24,419 nucleotides of DNA from CAYOBW01 sp964402115 (GCA_964402115.1 CAYOBW010000093.1:1-24419); one strand, 5' to 3'. Numbered from the stretch's first letter, positions 14,393 through 22,045 are shown. Numbers and translations: made by a program. Notes: generated by a model not told the origin, from the letters alone.

Positions 14393-14917
14393 ATGAACGC
14401 TCAGACGGGCAAGACGTCGGGGTTGGCGATCACAAGCCTCGTGTTCGGTATTCTGGGACTGGTTTCCTGCTGCCTGGGGCCGCTCTTCGGCATCCCGGCC
14501 GCCATTTGCGGGCACATGGCGCGGTCGCGCATCCGCACCTCCGCCGGCGCGCTGGTCGGCGATGGCATGGCGCTGACCGGCTTGATCATGGGCTATGTCA
14601 GCCTCGCGGCCCTGATCGTGACCGTGCCCCTCGGCGCCGGTATCTCCATGCCGGCCGTCGTCAGGGCCCGCGACACTGCGCGCAGCGCGCAGTGCATGAA
14701 CAACCTGAGCCAGATCGAAACGGCGAAGGCCATGGCGGCCGAGGACAACCAACTCAAAGAGGGCGACCCCGTGCCGGATGACAAGCTGGCGAAGTACGTG
14801 ACGTTCGGCTCCGGCGGGTTGACCTGCGCCAAGGATGGCACGTACACCGTCAATCCGGTTGGCCAGGAGCCTGAGTGCTCCGTGCATGGGACGAAGTCGA
14901 ACCGGCGTTTGCGGTAG
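14393..14917 (+). CDS. DUF4190 membrane protein with pseudopilin-like C-terminal region
   Basis: 174 aa. ATG 14393 has GGAGG at 14382-14386 with a 6-base spacer. Residues ~10-80 contain two hydrophobic helices (LAITSLVFGILGLVSCCLG, ALTGLIMGYVSLAALIVTVP) separated by GHMARSRIRTSAGALVGDGMA, the DUF4190 pattern. The remainder (ARSAQCMNNLSQIETAKAMAAED, LAKYV, LTCAKDGTYTVNPVGQEPECSVHG) resembles the soluble tail of PVC prepilin-like proteins. There the motif CPxGGxYxxxxVG..PxCS is common, although here LTCAKDGTY replaces CPxGG. It is probably an inner-membrane protein exposing the tail outside. Function unknown. It heads a plus-strand run of genes. Confidence 0.8.
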   Translation: MNAQTGKTSGLAITSLVFGILGLVSCCLGPLFGIPAAICGHMARSRIRTSAGALVGDGMALTGLIMGYVSLAALIVTVPLGAGISMPAVVRARDTARSAQCMNNLSQIETAKAMAAEDNQLKEGDPVPDDKLAKYVTFGSGGLTCAKDGTYTVNPVGQEPECSVHGTKSNRRLR

Positions 14918-15019
14918 ACGGGTACTTTGCCGAGCAGGCAGGGCGGAAATGATCGAACACGCCGGACCTCCGGCCGCCGGGGCATGTCCGGACCACTCGC
15001 GAGGGAGAGGACACCAGCC

Positions 15020-15292
15020 ATGGATACTGTCAAGGGACCCCGCTGTCAGAGCTGCGGTATGCCGCTGGGCCAGGCCGAGGACTTTGGCACGGACGCCGAC
15101 GGCGCCCGCGCGGATGAGTACTGTCGCTTCTGTTTCGAGAAAGGCGCGTTCACCGAGCCGGGCTTGACGCACGCGCAGATGGTGGAGAAGTGCGCCGGGA
15201 TTCTCGAGCGGCGCGGGATCATGCCCCTGACGCAGGCGCGCGCCGTCATGGCGGACCTGTTGCCCACCCTGCGCCGGTGGAAGGCGCCCTGA
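15020..15292 (+). CDS. Small zinc-ribbon protein
   Basis: 90-aa protein starting at ATG 15020, with the purine-rich AGGGAGAGG about 10 bases upstream. The CQSCGMPLG...YCRFCFEKG pattern gives four cysteines in two CxxC pairs, a single zinc ribbon. The helical C-terminus (LTHAQMVEKCAGILERRGI, QARAVMADLLPTL) matches the putative zinc ribbon family PF12674-type proteins, often found in anaerobes. Role unknown; possibly protein or nucleic-acid binding. Only 19 bases separate it from the PabBC gene, so they are probably co-transcribed. Confidence 0.82.
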   Translation: MDTVKGPRCQSCGMPLGQAEDFGTDADGARADEYCRFCFEKGAFTEPGLTHAQMVEKCAGILERRGIMPLTQARAVMADLLPTLRRWKAP

Positions 15293-15311
15293 GCACGGGG
15301 GCGGGCCGGCG

Positions 15312-17048
15312 ATGAACCGTGTTGTGCTTCACGATGCGCGGCGGCGGGTGTGGCGCAGTTTCCGGAAGCCGGAGGCCGTGCTGACGGCTCGTACGCTGGC
15401 GGATGTCCTGCCCCTGCTCGCGGACGTGGAGCGTCAGGTCGAGCGGCGGGGCTGGACGGCGGCCGGTTTCATCAGCTACGAAGCCTCCCCGGCTTTCGAT
15501 TCCGCCCTGGCGGTCCGCCCCGATGCGCGCTTCCCCCTCGCGTGGTTCGGCCTCTATCGCGGCGGTATGCCCATCTCCGCGCCCAGGCCCCCGCGCCGGG
15601 GCAATCCGCTGCCGTCCGACTGGCAGCCCTCCGTCACGCCCGCGGCCTACGCGGAGGCGATCCGGACGCTCAAGCGCTACATCCACGCCGGCGACACGTA
15701 CCAGGCCAACTACACCTACCGGCTCACCGCCCCGTTCACCGGCGATCCGTGCGCCTGCTGGGCGCACCTCGTGGCGACGCAGGGCGGAGCCTACGCGGCG
15801 CTGGTCGAAACCGGCGACTGGACCCTCTGCTCCGCCTCGCCCGAGCTCTTCTTTGCCCTGCGCGGGACGGCGCTGGTGTCGCGCCCCATGAAAGGCACGG
15901 CCGCCCGCGGTCTGGACTGGGCCGCTGACCGGCGGGCCGCCCTCGCCCTACAGCGCTCTCCCAAGAACCGGGCCGAGAACGTCATGATCGTGGACATGGT
16001 GCGCAACGACGTCGGGCGCGTTGCGGCGCCTGGCACCGTGGCGCCCGGCAGCCTGTTCGCCATCGAGCGCTACCCGGCGATGTGGCAGATGGTGTCGGTC
16101 GTGCACGCCGAGACCGCGGCCGGCTTCCCCGCGCTCCTGCAGGCGCTGTTTCCCGCCGCCTCCATCACGGGTGCGCCCAAGCCGCACACCATGGCGCTGC
16201 TGGCCGCGCTGGAGACCACGCCGCGCCGCAGCTACACGGGGGCGATCGGCTTCCTGGCGCCCGGGCGCGAGGCGCAGTTCAACGTGGCGATCCGCACCCT
16301 GCTCGTGGATCACGCCGTCGGTCGCGCCGAGTACGGGGTGGGCGGCGGCATCGTCTGGGATTCCGGTGCGGCCGCGGAGGCGCGCGAGTGCCGCACGAAG
16401 GCGCATGTGCTGGCGCGGGCCTGGCCGCGCTTCGCGCTGCTCGAAACCCTCCGCTGGGCGCCCCGCACGGGCTATACGCTGCTGGCCCGGCACCTCGAGC
16501 GGCTGCGGCGCTCGGCCGTCTACTTCGGTTTCGCCCTCGAGCCCGCCGCCGTGTCCGCGGCGCTCGCGCGGCTGGCCGGCCGCCTGCCACCCGCCCCCCA
16601 CCGCGTGCGGGTGCGGGTGACGCGCGACGGACGCGTGCGCTGCCAGTCGTTTCGCCTGCCGCCGCGCCCTTCCCGCCGCCCCCTGCGCGTGGCGCTGGCC
16701 GCGGCGCCTGTGGCTGCGGCCGACGTCTGGCTGTACCACAAGACCACGCACCGCGCCGTCTACAAGCGCGCCCTGCGCGCCCGGCCCGACTGCGACGACG
16801 TCATCCTGTGGAACGGGCGGGGCGAGGTAACCGAGGGGTGCCTGGCCAACGTGGTGGTGGAACGCGACGGGCGGCTCTGCACGCCTCCCGTCAGATGCGG
16901 TTTGCTGGCCGGCACGTTCAGGGCCGAGCTGCTGGCCTCCGGGCAGGTCGTCGAGCGCGTCATCCGGGTGGACGAGCTCGCCCGCTGCCCGCGCTTGTAC
17001 CTCGTGAACGCCGTGCGGGGCCTGCGCCCCGCCCGGCTCGTGGAGTAG
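15312..17048 (+). CDS. pabBC: Bifunctional aminodeoxychorismate synthase component I / aminodeoxychorismate lyase
   Basis: 578-aa fusion. The N-terminal ~390 residues are a chorismate-binding PabB domain: GDTYQANYTYRL, CSASPELFFAL, PMKGTAARG (the Lys typical of PabB/TrpE enzymes), RSPKNRAENVMIVDMVRNDVGRV, FPAASITGAPKPH and YGVGGGIVWDS. The last ~185 residues are a PabC-type PLP lyase: TLLARHLERLRRSA, WLYHKTTHRAVYKRA with the PLP Lys, GEVTEGCLANVVVERDG, CGLLAGTFR and LVNAVRGLR. Together with a glutamine amidotransferase (PabA, not in the window) it converts chorismate to p-aminobenzoate for folate. The fused order is common in bacteria. It ends 12 bases before the HAD gene. Confidence 0.95.
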   Translation: MNRVVLHDARRRVWRSFRKPEAVLTARTLADVLPLLADVERQVERRGWTAAGFISYEASPAFDSALAVRPDARFPLAWFGLYRGGMPISAPRPPRRGNPLPSDWQPSVTPAAYAEAIRTLKRYIHAGDTYQANYTYRLTAPFTGDPCACWAHLVATQGGAYAALVETGDWTLCSASPELFFALRGTALVSRPMKGTAARGLDWAADRRAALALQRSPKNRAENVMIVDMVRNDVGRVAAPGTVAPGSLFAIERYPAMWQMVSVVHAETAAGFPALLQALFPAASITGAPKPHTMALLAALETTPRRSYTGAIGFLAPGREAQFNVAIRTLLVDHAVGRAEYGVGGGIVWDSGAAAEARECRTKAHVLARAWPRFALLETLRWAPRTGYTLLARHLERLRRSAVYFGFALEPAAVSAALARLAGRLPPAPHRVRVRVTRDGRVRCQSFRLPPRPSRRPLRVALAAAPVAAADVWLYHKTTHRAVYKRALRARPDCDDVILWNGRGEVTEGCLANVVVERDGRLCTPPVRCGLLAGTFRAELLASGQVVERVIRVDELARCPRLYLVNAVRGLRPARLVE

Positions 17049-17060
17049 GGGAACGCACGT

Positions 17061-17714
17061 ATGCCTGACGCCGTCATTTTCGACCTCGATGGACTGCTGA
17101 CCGACACGGAACAGCTGCACTTCCGCTCCTACCGCGCTGTGTTGCAGGCGCGCGGCGTCGCGCTCTCCGCGGAGGCGTACGACGAGCACTGGATCCGGCA
17201 GGGCCGGGGCATCCGCGACTTCCTTGCCGCCCGCGCGCTGACGCTGGACGCGGACGACATCCGGCGCGCCAAGGCCGACGCATACAAGAAGCTGGTGCGC
17301 GCCGAGGCGGCCCTGATGCCGGGTGCGCGACGATTGCTCGAGGCCCTGCACCGGCGTCTGCCGCTCGGCCTGGCCACCGCATCCTACGGCGAGCAGGCGC
17401 TGACCGTCCTCGAGGCCCTCGACATCCGCCGCTACTTCGACACCGTGGCCGCCAGCGAAGACGTGGCTGCCCTCAAACCCGATCCGGAGGTGTTCCTGCT
17501 GGTGGCCCGGCGGCTGGGCGTGCCGCCCCCGGGCTGCGTCGTGCTTGAGGATTCCGAAAAGGGCGTGCGCGCCGCCCGCGCGGCCGGCATGGCCTGCGTG
17601 GCCGTGCCCAACGCGCACACCCGCCACCACGACCTGTCGGCGGCGACGCTCATCGTCGCCTCGCTTGACGACGTGACCCCGGCCCTGCTGGACCGGCTTG
17701 TCGCCACACCATAA
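17061..17714 (+). CDS. HAD-superfamily phosphatase (subfamily IA, beta-phosphoglucomutase-like)
   Basis: 217 aa. Motif I FDLDGLLTDTE supplies both Asp residues; motif II is in GLATAS; motif III Lys is in ALKPDPEVF; motif IV is LEDSEKGVRAARAAG. The cap (residues ~18-85) is helical, as in HAD-IA enzymes acting on small phosphorylated sugars. Substrate is unknown; phosphoglucomutase or sugar-phosphate phosphatase activity are both possible. It starts 12 bases after pabBC and is followed at once by the M50-like gene. An operon role in folate synthesis (removing phosphate from a pterin) is conceivable but unsupported. Confidence 0.9.
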   Translation: MPDAVIFDLDGLLTDTEQLHFRSYRAVLQARGVALSAEAYDEHWIRQGRGIRDFLAARALTLDADDIRRAKADAYKKLVRAEAALMPGARRLLEALHRRLPLGLATASYGEQALTVLEALDIRRYFDTVAASEDVAALKPDPEVFLLVARRLGVPPPGCVVLEDSEKGVRAARAAGMACVAVPNAHTRHHDLSAATLIVASLDDVTPALLDRLVATP

Positions 17715-17724
17715 GATGCACGGC

Positions 17725-18417
17725 ATGAACATTCTGCGAAACATCATAGGCCTGCTGCTGCTGCCCTGGGCGTGGGCCCTGTCGCGCACCGTCATGAGCC
17801 TGCTGGCCGGGCTGCCCGAGCCGTCGAACGGACTGCTTTCCTCCGCGGCGGTCGCCTTGGGGGGCGGCTACCTGCTCTGGCTGCTGATCTTCTACACCCT
17901 CCCGCGCCCCGCCCGGGCCTACGTGCTGGGGCACGAGCTGACGCATGCCCTGTGGGGTGTGCTGCTTGGCTCGAAGGTCTCGCGCATCAAGGTCGGCAGC
18001 GACAGCGGCTTCGTCGAACTGTCCAAGACCAACTTCATCATCACGCTGGCCCCCTACTTCTTCCCCTTCTACACGATGATCCTCATTGTGCTGTACGGCT
18101 GCCTCGGGCTCTTCTGCGACGTGCGGCCCTACCAGTTCGCCTGGCTCGCGGCGGTCGGCTTCACGTGGGGCTTCCACTTCACCTTCACACTCGTGACCCT
18201 CTTCCAGCATCAGACGGACATCCAGTCCGTCGGGCACCTGTTCGCCTGGTCTATCATCTACTGCTTCAACGTGTTGGGTATTGCCGTCTGGATCGTGGTC
18301 GTGTCGCCCGCCTCCTGGGGGCAGCTCGTGGATGCCCTGCTGCTGCACACGCGGGACGCGTACGGAGCCTGCCTGACCGCGGCCCTCCAGGCTTGGTCTG
18401 CCTGGCGCACGAAGTAG
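17725..18417 (+). CDS. M50-like integral membrane metallopeptidase
   Basis: 230 aa from ATG 17725; ATG 17716, one base past the HAD stop, is an alternative. Several hydrophobic helices are visible. GHELTHALWG (His70-Glu71-His74) supplies the HExxH zinc motif inside or beside a helix, followed by SGFVELSKTNFIITLAPYFFPFY, a pattern of M50B-type proteases. A classical DG second motif is not evident; a candidate third ligand could lie in the NVLGIAVWIV helix or elsewhere. Site-2-protease relatives cleave membrane-spanning regulators. The next two genes encode an ECF sigma factor and a one-TM anti-sigma-like protein, making a regulatory-protease role plausible. The substrate is inferred only. Confidence 0.78.
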   Translation: MNILRNIIGLLLLPWAWALSRTVMSLLAGLPEPSNGLLSSAAVALGGGYLLWLLIFYTLPRPARAYVLGHELTHALWGVLLGSKVSRIKVGSDSGFVELSKTNFIITLAPYFFPFYTMILIVLYGCLGLFCDVRPYQFAWLAAVGFTWGFHFTFTLVTLFQHQTDIQSVGHLFAWSIIYCFNVLGIAVWIVVVSPASWGQLVDALLLHTRDAYGACLTAALQAWSAWRTK

Positions 18418-18486
18418 GCAATAAACCGACGCCGCCCTGCGTTAACCGTGCAATGAGCGGGGGGTGTGGAAGAAGACGACGTGACT

Positions 18487-19062
18487 ATGGAACGAACGGA
18501 CGGCGAGCTTCTGGATGCCTACCGCGCTGGGGATGTGGCTGCGTTGGAGGAGATGGTGCAGCGTTACCGTCGTCCGCTGTTCGGCTACATCCTGAACATG
18601 ATTGGGCAGACGGAGGAGGCGGACGAGGTCTTTCAGGAGGTGTGGTTTCGGGCGATTCGCAACCTGGGCCGTTACCGCGAACAGAATTTCCCCGGCTGGC
18701 TGATGCGGATCGCCCACAATCTGGTCATCGACCGGGGGCGGCGCAAGAAGCCCGACCTGAGCTTGGATGCGGAGACGGCGGACGACCATCCGCTGATCGA
18801 GCAGATCGCGGACAAGGGGCGTGACCCGGCTGCGAACCTGGCGGCGAGCGACGTGGGGCGGTGGATCGGGGAGGCCGTGGCGCTGCTGCCGGAAGAGCAG
18901 AAAGCGGTGTTCCTGATGCGCGTGGAGGCGGGACTGTCGTTCAAGGAGATTGCGAAGGTCCAGAAGGTCTCGATCAACACGGCCCTGGCGCGCATGCAGT
19001 ACGCGCTGGCGAAACTGCGGCCGATGCTGACGGATCACTATGCGGCGCTGGGACGCGCGTAA
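18487..19062 (+). CDS. RNA polymerase sigma factor, ECF subfamily
   Basis: 191 aa from ATG 18487; in-frame GTG codons at 18466 and 18481 are alternatives. Region 2 spans ~18-85 (MVQRYRRPLFGYILNMIG, EADEVFQEVWFRAIRNL, FPGWLMRIAHNLVIDRGRR). Region 4 spans ~135-185 (LLPEEQKAVFLMRVEAGLSF, KEIAKVQKVSINTALARMQY). It would redirect RNA polymerase to a specific regulon, probably in response to envelope or other stress. The anti-sigma-like gene lies 21 bases downstream, the usual arrangement, and its first 14 coding bases (ATGGAACGAACGGA) are the same as this gene's, supporting the chosen start. Confidence 0.93.
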   Translation: MERTDGELLDAYRAGDVAALEEMVQRYRRPLFGYILNMIGQTEEADEVFQEVWFRAIRNLGRYREQNFPGWLMRIAHNLVIDRGRRKKPDLSLDAETADDHPLIEQIADKGRDPAANLAASDVGRWIGEAVALLPEEQKAVFLMRVEAGLSFKEIAKVQKVSINTALARMQYALAKLRPMLTDHYAALGRA

Positions 19063-19083
19063 GCGCAGACAAGGCGGTGGGTT

Positions 19084-19671
19084 ATGGAACGAACGGAACT
19101 CGAACGGAAGATCCTGCTGGCGGAAACCGGCGAGCTGACGCCCAAGGAAGCCTGGCAGGTGGACGCCGCCCTCGCGGCCGATCCCGCGGCCAGGGCCTGG
19201 CGCGATGACGTGCGCCGGTTGCAGGCGCTGGCCGGTGAGGCTTTGCCCCAGCGCGCCCCGAGTCCTGCCGTCATGGCGCGCATTCGCGACTGTGCCGCGG
19301 AGCAGGTTCGCGCGACCGGCCGCGTGTTCTGGTTCCGGCGTCCCGCCGTCGAAGCTCTGGCGGGGGCGGCAGCCCTGGCCCTGATGGTGGGCGGCTGGAT
19401 ACTTCTCAACAGCGCCCGGCAGGCGGCGCGTGTCGAACACGTGCAGAGCTTGATCGCCCTGGTGGCCGGTACGGGGCATCCCGCGACGGTGACGGCGGAG
19501 GCAGCTGCCGGACAGGACGAGAAACTGCGCGCGCTTGCCAGGCAATTGCTTGCTCTGGAAGGGTTTACGGACGAGGTTGTGTCCGACGGCGACGAGGCAC
19601 CTTCGGTGCCGCAGCCCACAGCCCTTCAAGATCGTAATACGCCCGCGCTTCTTCCGATAGGATGTGTATGA
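19084..19671 (+). CDS. Putative anti-sigma factor, single-TM
   Basis: 195 aa. Residues 1-50 (LERKILLAETGELTPKEAWQ, LAADPAARAWRDDVRRL) resemble the helical N-terminal sigma-binding domain of anti-sigma proteins without the His-Cys-Cys zinc motif. One membrane helix lies at ~88-109 (VEALAGAAALALMVGGWILL), followed by an ~85-residue outer domain with no recognisable fold. Position directly after an ECF sigma gene supports the role. Its last 35 codons overlap the convergent rsfS gene by 107 bases, so the C-terminal tail (SVPQPTALQDRNTPALLP) is read from the opposite strand of rsfS and may be an accidental extension. Confidence 0.8.
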   Translation: MERTELERKILLAETGELTPKEAWQVDAALAADPAARAWRDDVRRLQALAGEALPQRAPSPAVMARIRDCAAEQVRATGRVFWFRRPAVEALAGAAALALMVGGWILLNSARQAARVEHVQSLIALVAGTGHPATVTAEAAAGQDEKLRALARQLLALEGFTDEVVSDGDEAPSVPQPTALQDRNTPALLPIGCV

Positions 19672-19936
19672 TCACGTCCATGTAGTCGAGCACGAGCCAG
19701 CCGCCTTCCGGGGCGCCTGCCCGCCGGAATTTCTTCTCTCCCGCGGCCTTCAACTGGTACGAGAGTTCGTTCGAGAGCGCCTTCAGGTGCGGGGGGCTGT
19801 TGCCGGTCACCAGCACGTAGTAGTCGGTCACGGTCGAGATCTCCCGCACGTCCAGGATGACGATCGCATCGCCCTTCTTCTCATCCAGGATGGCGGCTGC
19901 TTGCTTGGCGAGTTCCAACGCGTTGATAGCTTGCAC
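19565..19936 (-). CDS. rsfS: Ribosomal silencing factor RsfS
   Basis: 123-aa RsfS/Iojap protein, which binds ribosomal protein uL14 and blocks subunit joining when nutrients are low. Core motifs are clear: AAAILDEKKGDAIVILDVRE, STVTDYYVLVTGNSPPHLKAL, FRRAGAPEGGWLVLDYMDVIIHIL and RAYYDLEGLW. The C-terminus ends in a basic tail (PRRRRTQPRP). The annotated GTG at 19936 directly abuts AAGGAG. An ATC codon at 19927 would have ideal spacing to that site, so the true start is uncertain. It follows nadD by 56 bases, the conserved bacterial order. Confidence 0.95.
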   Translation of the reverse strand: MQAINALELAKQAAAILDEKKGDAIVILDVREISTVTDYYVLVTGNSPPHLKALSNELSYQLKAAGEKKFRRAGAPEGGWLVLDYMDVIIHILSEEARAYYDLEGLWAAAPKVPRRRRTQPRP

Positions 19937-19951
19937 TCCTTACTGTTGCGG

Positions 19952-19969
19952 CCGGGGTCTTCGCCCCGG
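19952..19969. promoter_or_regulatory. Hairpin between nadD and rsfS
   Basis: CCGGGG-TCTTCG-CCCCGG forms a 6-bp GC stem with a 6-base loop in the 56-base gap. No T run follows on either strand, so it may tune rsfS translation or mRNA stability and need not terminate transcription. Confidence 0.4.
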
Positions 19970-19992
19970 TCTCCGAACCGCGCCGGCGGCTC

Positions 19993-20616
19993 TCAGCCGT
20001 AGAGGCGGTGTTCGGTAATATACATCTCCACGGCCGGCGGCACAAGATAACGTATGCTCATCCCCTCGGCCACCCGGTGACGGATCATCGTGGATGAGAT
20101 GTCCACCTGGCAGCCGACCACCACGTCCCGCAGCAGACGCTCGCCCCAGGGGGGCGGCAGCTGCAGATCCTCGGGATGCAGGGCCGTCAGATCGTGGCGC
20201 GGCCGGGCGAGGGTGACGAACCGGCAGAGCGGCAGCAACTCCTCGACGCGGTACCAGGCGTGCAGCTCCAGCAGGCTGTCGGCGCCGATGATGAAAGCCA
20301 GCTCCGCCTCCGGATACCGCTGCGCCAGCGCCTTCACGGTGTCGATCGCATAGGACGTGCCGCCGCGCTGCAGTTCGATGTCGCAGACCTCGAAGCGCAA
20401 ATCGCCCTCCAGCGCGTTTTCGAGCATGGCCACGCGATGGGCGGCGGGAAGCAGCGCCCCGTTGTCCTTGTGGGGCGGCGTGGCGCTCGGGATGAACAGC
20501 ACGCGCGACAGCTCGAAGGCCTCGTAGGCGCACTGGGCCAGGATGAGGTGGCCGGTATGGACGGGGTTGAAAGTGCCGCCGAAAAGCCCCAGTCGTGTTT
20601 TCCCCGTCAGTGTCAT
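19993..20616 (-). CDS. nadD: Nicotinate-nucleotide adenylyltransferase
   Basis: 207-aa NadD, which transfers AMP from ATP to nicotinate mononucleotide in NAD synthesis. The nucleotidyltransferase signature is near the N-terminus (GLFGGTFNPVHTGHL), with SATPPHKDN, YAIDTVKAL, FIIGADSLLELHAWYR and the C-terminal VDISSTMIRHR (ISxTxxR) motif. It starts at ATG 20616, 33 bases after the Crp/Fnr gene, and is followed by rsfS. The length is normal for the family. NadD supplies the cofactor needed by oxidoreductases such as the one at 1774, though no direct link is implied. Confidence 0.97.
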   Translation of the reverse strand: MTLTGKTRLGLFGGTFNPVHTGHLILAQCAYEAFELSRVLFIPSATPPHKDNGALLPAAHRVAMLENALEGDLRFEVCDIELQRGGTSYAIDTVKALAQRYPEAELAFIIGADSLLELHAWYRVEELLPLCRFVTLARPRHDLTALHPEDLQLPPPWGERLLRDVVVGCQVDISSTMIRHRVAEGMSIRYLVPPAVEMYITEHRLYG

Positions 20617-20649
20617 AGGTGGTGTCGGCGCCGTGCGCGCGCGCCGCGG

Positions 20650-21351
20650 CTACAGTTTCAATCCCCCGGCCAGTTCGATCAGCAGGTCGCGGTTCAACAC
20701 CCGGATCCTGTGGCCCTGGACGGCAATGGCCTTGCGTTGCTGCATCTTCTTGAGGGTGCGGCTGAGCGTTTCGGCAATGGTGCCGAGGCGCGCCGCCAGC
20801 ACGGCCTTGCTCGAGTCGAGCTCCACCGTCGCGGCCCCGGTGTGCGCGGTCAGGTCGAGCAGGTACTTGGCCAGGCGCGCGGAGACCTCCTTCAGCGACA
20901 GGTCGTCGATCAGCGTGACGAACCCGCGCAGGCGCCGCGACAGCTCCGCCAGCATATCCAGCAGGATCTGCGGCTGGCGCCGGGCCGCGGCCAGGAAGCG
21001 CTCGCGCGGCAGGAAAAGCGCCTCCAGCACGCCGCTGGCCGCCGCCGAGGCCGGGTAGTCGGTGCCCGCGAACACGGGCACCTCGCCGCACAGTTCGCCG
21101 CGCCCGAACAGGTGCAGCACCTGCTCGCGCCCGTCGGGGCTCAGCCGGTGCACCTTGATGCGGCCCTTGACCACGACGTAGAACCCCTGCGCCGGCTCCT
21201 CCTGCATGAACAGGTACTCGCCCGCCTCGTAGGTGCGGTGGAGGGCGATGGACGCCAGCGCCGCGCGTTCCGGCTCCGGCAGGGACCGGAACAGGTCGCA
21301 GAGCCCCAGCAGGCGGCTGCGTTCCGCGACCGATGTGGGCAGCGTGTGCAT
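20650..21351 (-). CDS. Crp/Fnr family transcriptional regulator
   Basis: 233 aa from ATG 21351, preceded by AGGGG. Residues ~15-130 are a cyclic-nucleotide-binding-type beta-barrel (LFRSLPEPERAALASIALHR, YEAGEYLFMQEEPAQGFYVV, GRGELCGEVPVFAG). Residues ~150-215 hold the dimerisation helix and Crp-type HTH (KAVLAARLGTIAETLSRTLKKM). There is no N-terminal cysteine cluster as in Fnr, so no iron-sulfur cluster is expected. The ligand is unknown. It is first in a minus-strand run with nadD and rsfS and is divergent from the malectin gene, which it could regulate through the shared 142-base gap. Confidence 0.93.
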   Translation of the reverse strand: MHTLPTSVAERSRLLGLCDLFRSLPEPERAALASIALHRTYEAGEYLFMQEEPAQGFYVVVKGRIKVHRLSPDGREQVLHLFGRGELCGEVPVFAGTDYPASAAASGVLEALFLPRERFLAAARRQPQILLDMLAELSRRLRGFVTLIDDLSLKEVSARLAKYLLDLTAHTGAATVELDSSKAVLAARLGTIAETLSRTLKKMQQRKAIAVQGHRIRVLNRDLLIELAGGLKL

Positions 21352-21417
21352 GTGCCCCTGTACAATCCGAAAGCCGCGCGCCGCTGGCAAGTCGAAATTC
21401 ACGGGCGCGACGGGGGC

Positions 21418-21446
21418 TTGACGCTGGGAGCATCGCGGACGATAGT
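21418..21446 (+). promoter_or_regulatory. Candidate sigma-70 promoter of the malectin-domain gene
   Basis: TTGACG (21418-21423), a 17-base spacer, then GATAGT (21441-21446): 5/6 and 4/6 matches to the consensus. The predicted start would lie ~40 bases before the ATG, with AGGAGG at 21478-21483 as the ribosome binding site. Confidence 0.5.
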
Positions 21447-21493
21447 ATCTCCGCTTGGCTCGTCGCAAACCACACACAGGAGGCACGGCACAC

Positions 21494-22045
21494 ATGAAAC
21501 GTTACACCGGATGGGTCGGGATGGTTCTGCTGGCAGTCGTCACCACGCTGTGGGCGGCCGACAAGTTCGCGCTGCGGGTCAACGCCGGCGCCGACAAGGA
21601 CTGCACGGACAAGGCCGGCAACACGTGGAAGGCCGGCAAGGAGTACGTGAAGGACGGGGGCTACGGATTCGTGGGCGGCAGCACCGTCGATCGCGGGGTG
21701 GACATGCAGATCGCGGGCACGCAGGATGCGCGGATCTACCAGACCGAGCACTACGGCATGGACGGCTTCAAGGCCGAGGTGCCGAAAGGCAAGTACACGG
21801 TACGCCTGCATTTCGCGGAGACGTATGACGGGATCGCCTCGGACGGCGAGCGGGTCTTCACCGTGAAGCTCCAGGGCAAGGAAGTGCTGAAGGACTTCGA
21901 CCCACGCAAGGTGGCCGGCGCCAATCAGAAGGCGGTCGTGAAGGAGTTCAAGGGTGTCGAAGCGACGGACGGCCTGATCGAGATCGGGTTCGAGCGCCAG
22001 ACGCAGGAGCCCGAGATCAACGGCATCGAAATCATTGCCGAATAG
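21494..22045 (+). CDS. Secreted malectin-domain protein
   Basis: 183 aa. AGGAGG (21478-21483) lies 10 bases before ATG 21494. A signal peptide (MKRYTGWVGMVLLAVVTTLWAA) is cleaved near Ala-Asp. The rest is a single malectin/di-glucose-binding fold: ALRVNAGADKDCTDKAGNTW, YQTEHYGMDGFKAEVPKGKY, VRLHFAETYDGIASDGERVF, TVKLQGKEVLKDFDP and EPEINGIEII. Malectin-like domains bind oligosaccharides or act as adhesion modules in PVC surface proteins. As a stand-alone secreted domain it may bind glycans in the periplasm or outside the cell. The 53-aa membrane protein starts 11 bases downstream. Confidence 0.9.
   Translation: MKRYTGWVGMVLLAVVTTLWAADKFALRVNAGADKDCTDKAGNTWKAGKEYVKDGGYGFVGGSTVDRGVDMQIAGTQDARIYQTEHYGMDGFKAEVPKGKYTVRLHFAETYDGIASDGERVFTVKLQGKEVLKDFDPRKVAGANQKAVVKEFKGVEATDGLIEIGFERQTQEPEINGIEIIAE

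Noticed and set aside
21352..21420. Possible minus-strand promoter TTGCCA-17-GATTGT before the Crp/Fnr gene
   Set aside because: The -10 is poor and would leave almost no leader before the ATG.
19940..21811. 623-codon minus-strand frame across nadD and the Crp/Fnr gene
   Set aside because: Overlaps two well-supported genes in another frame and has no recognisable domains.
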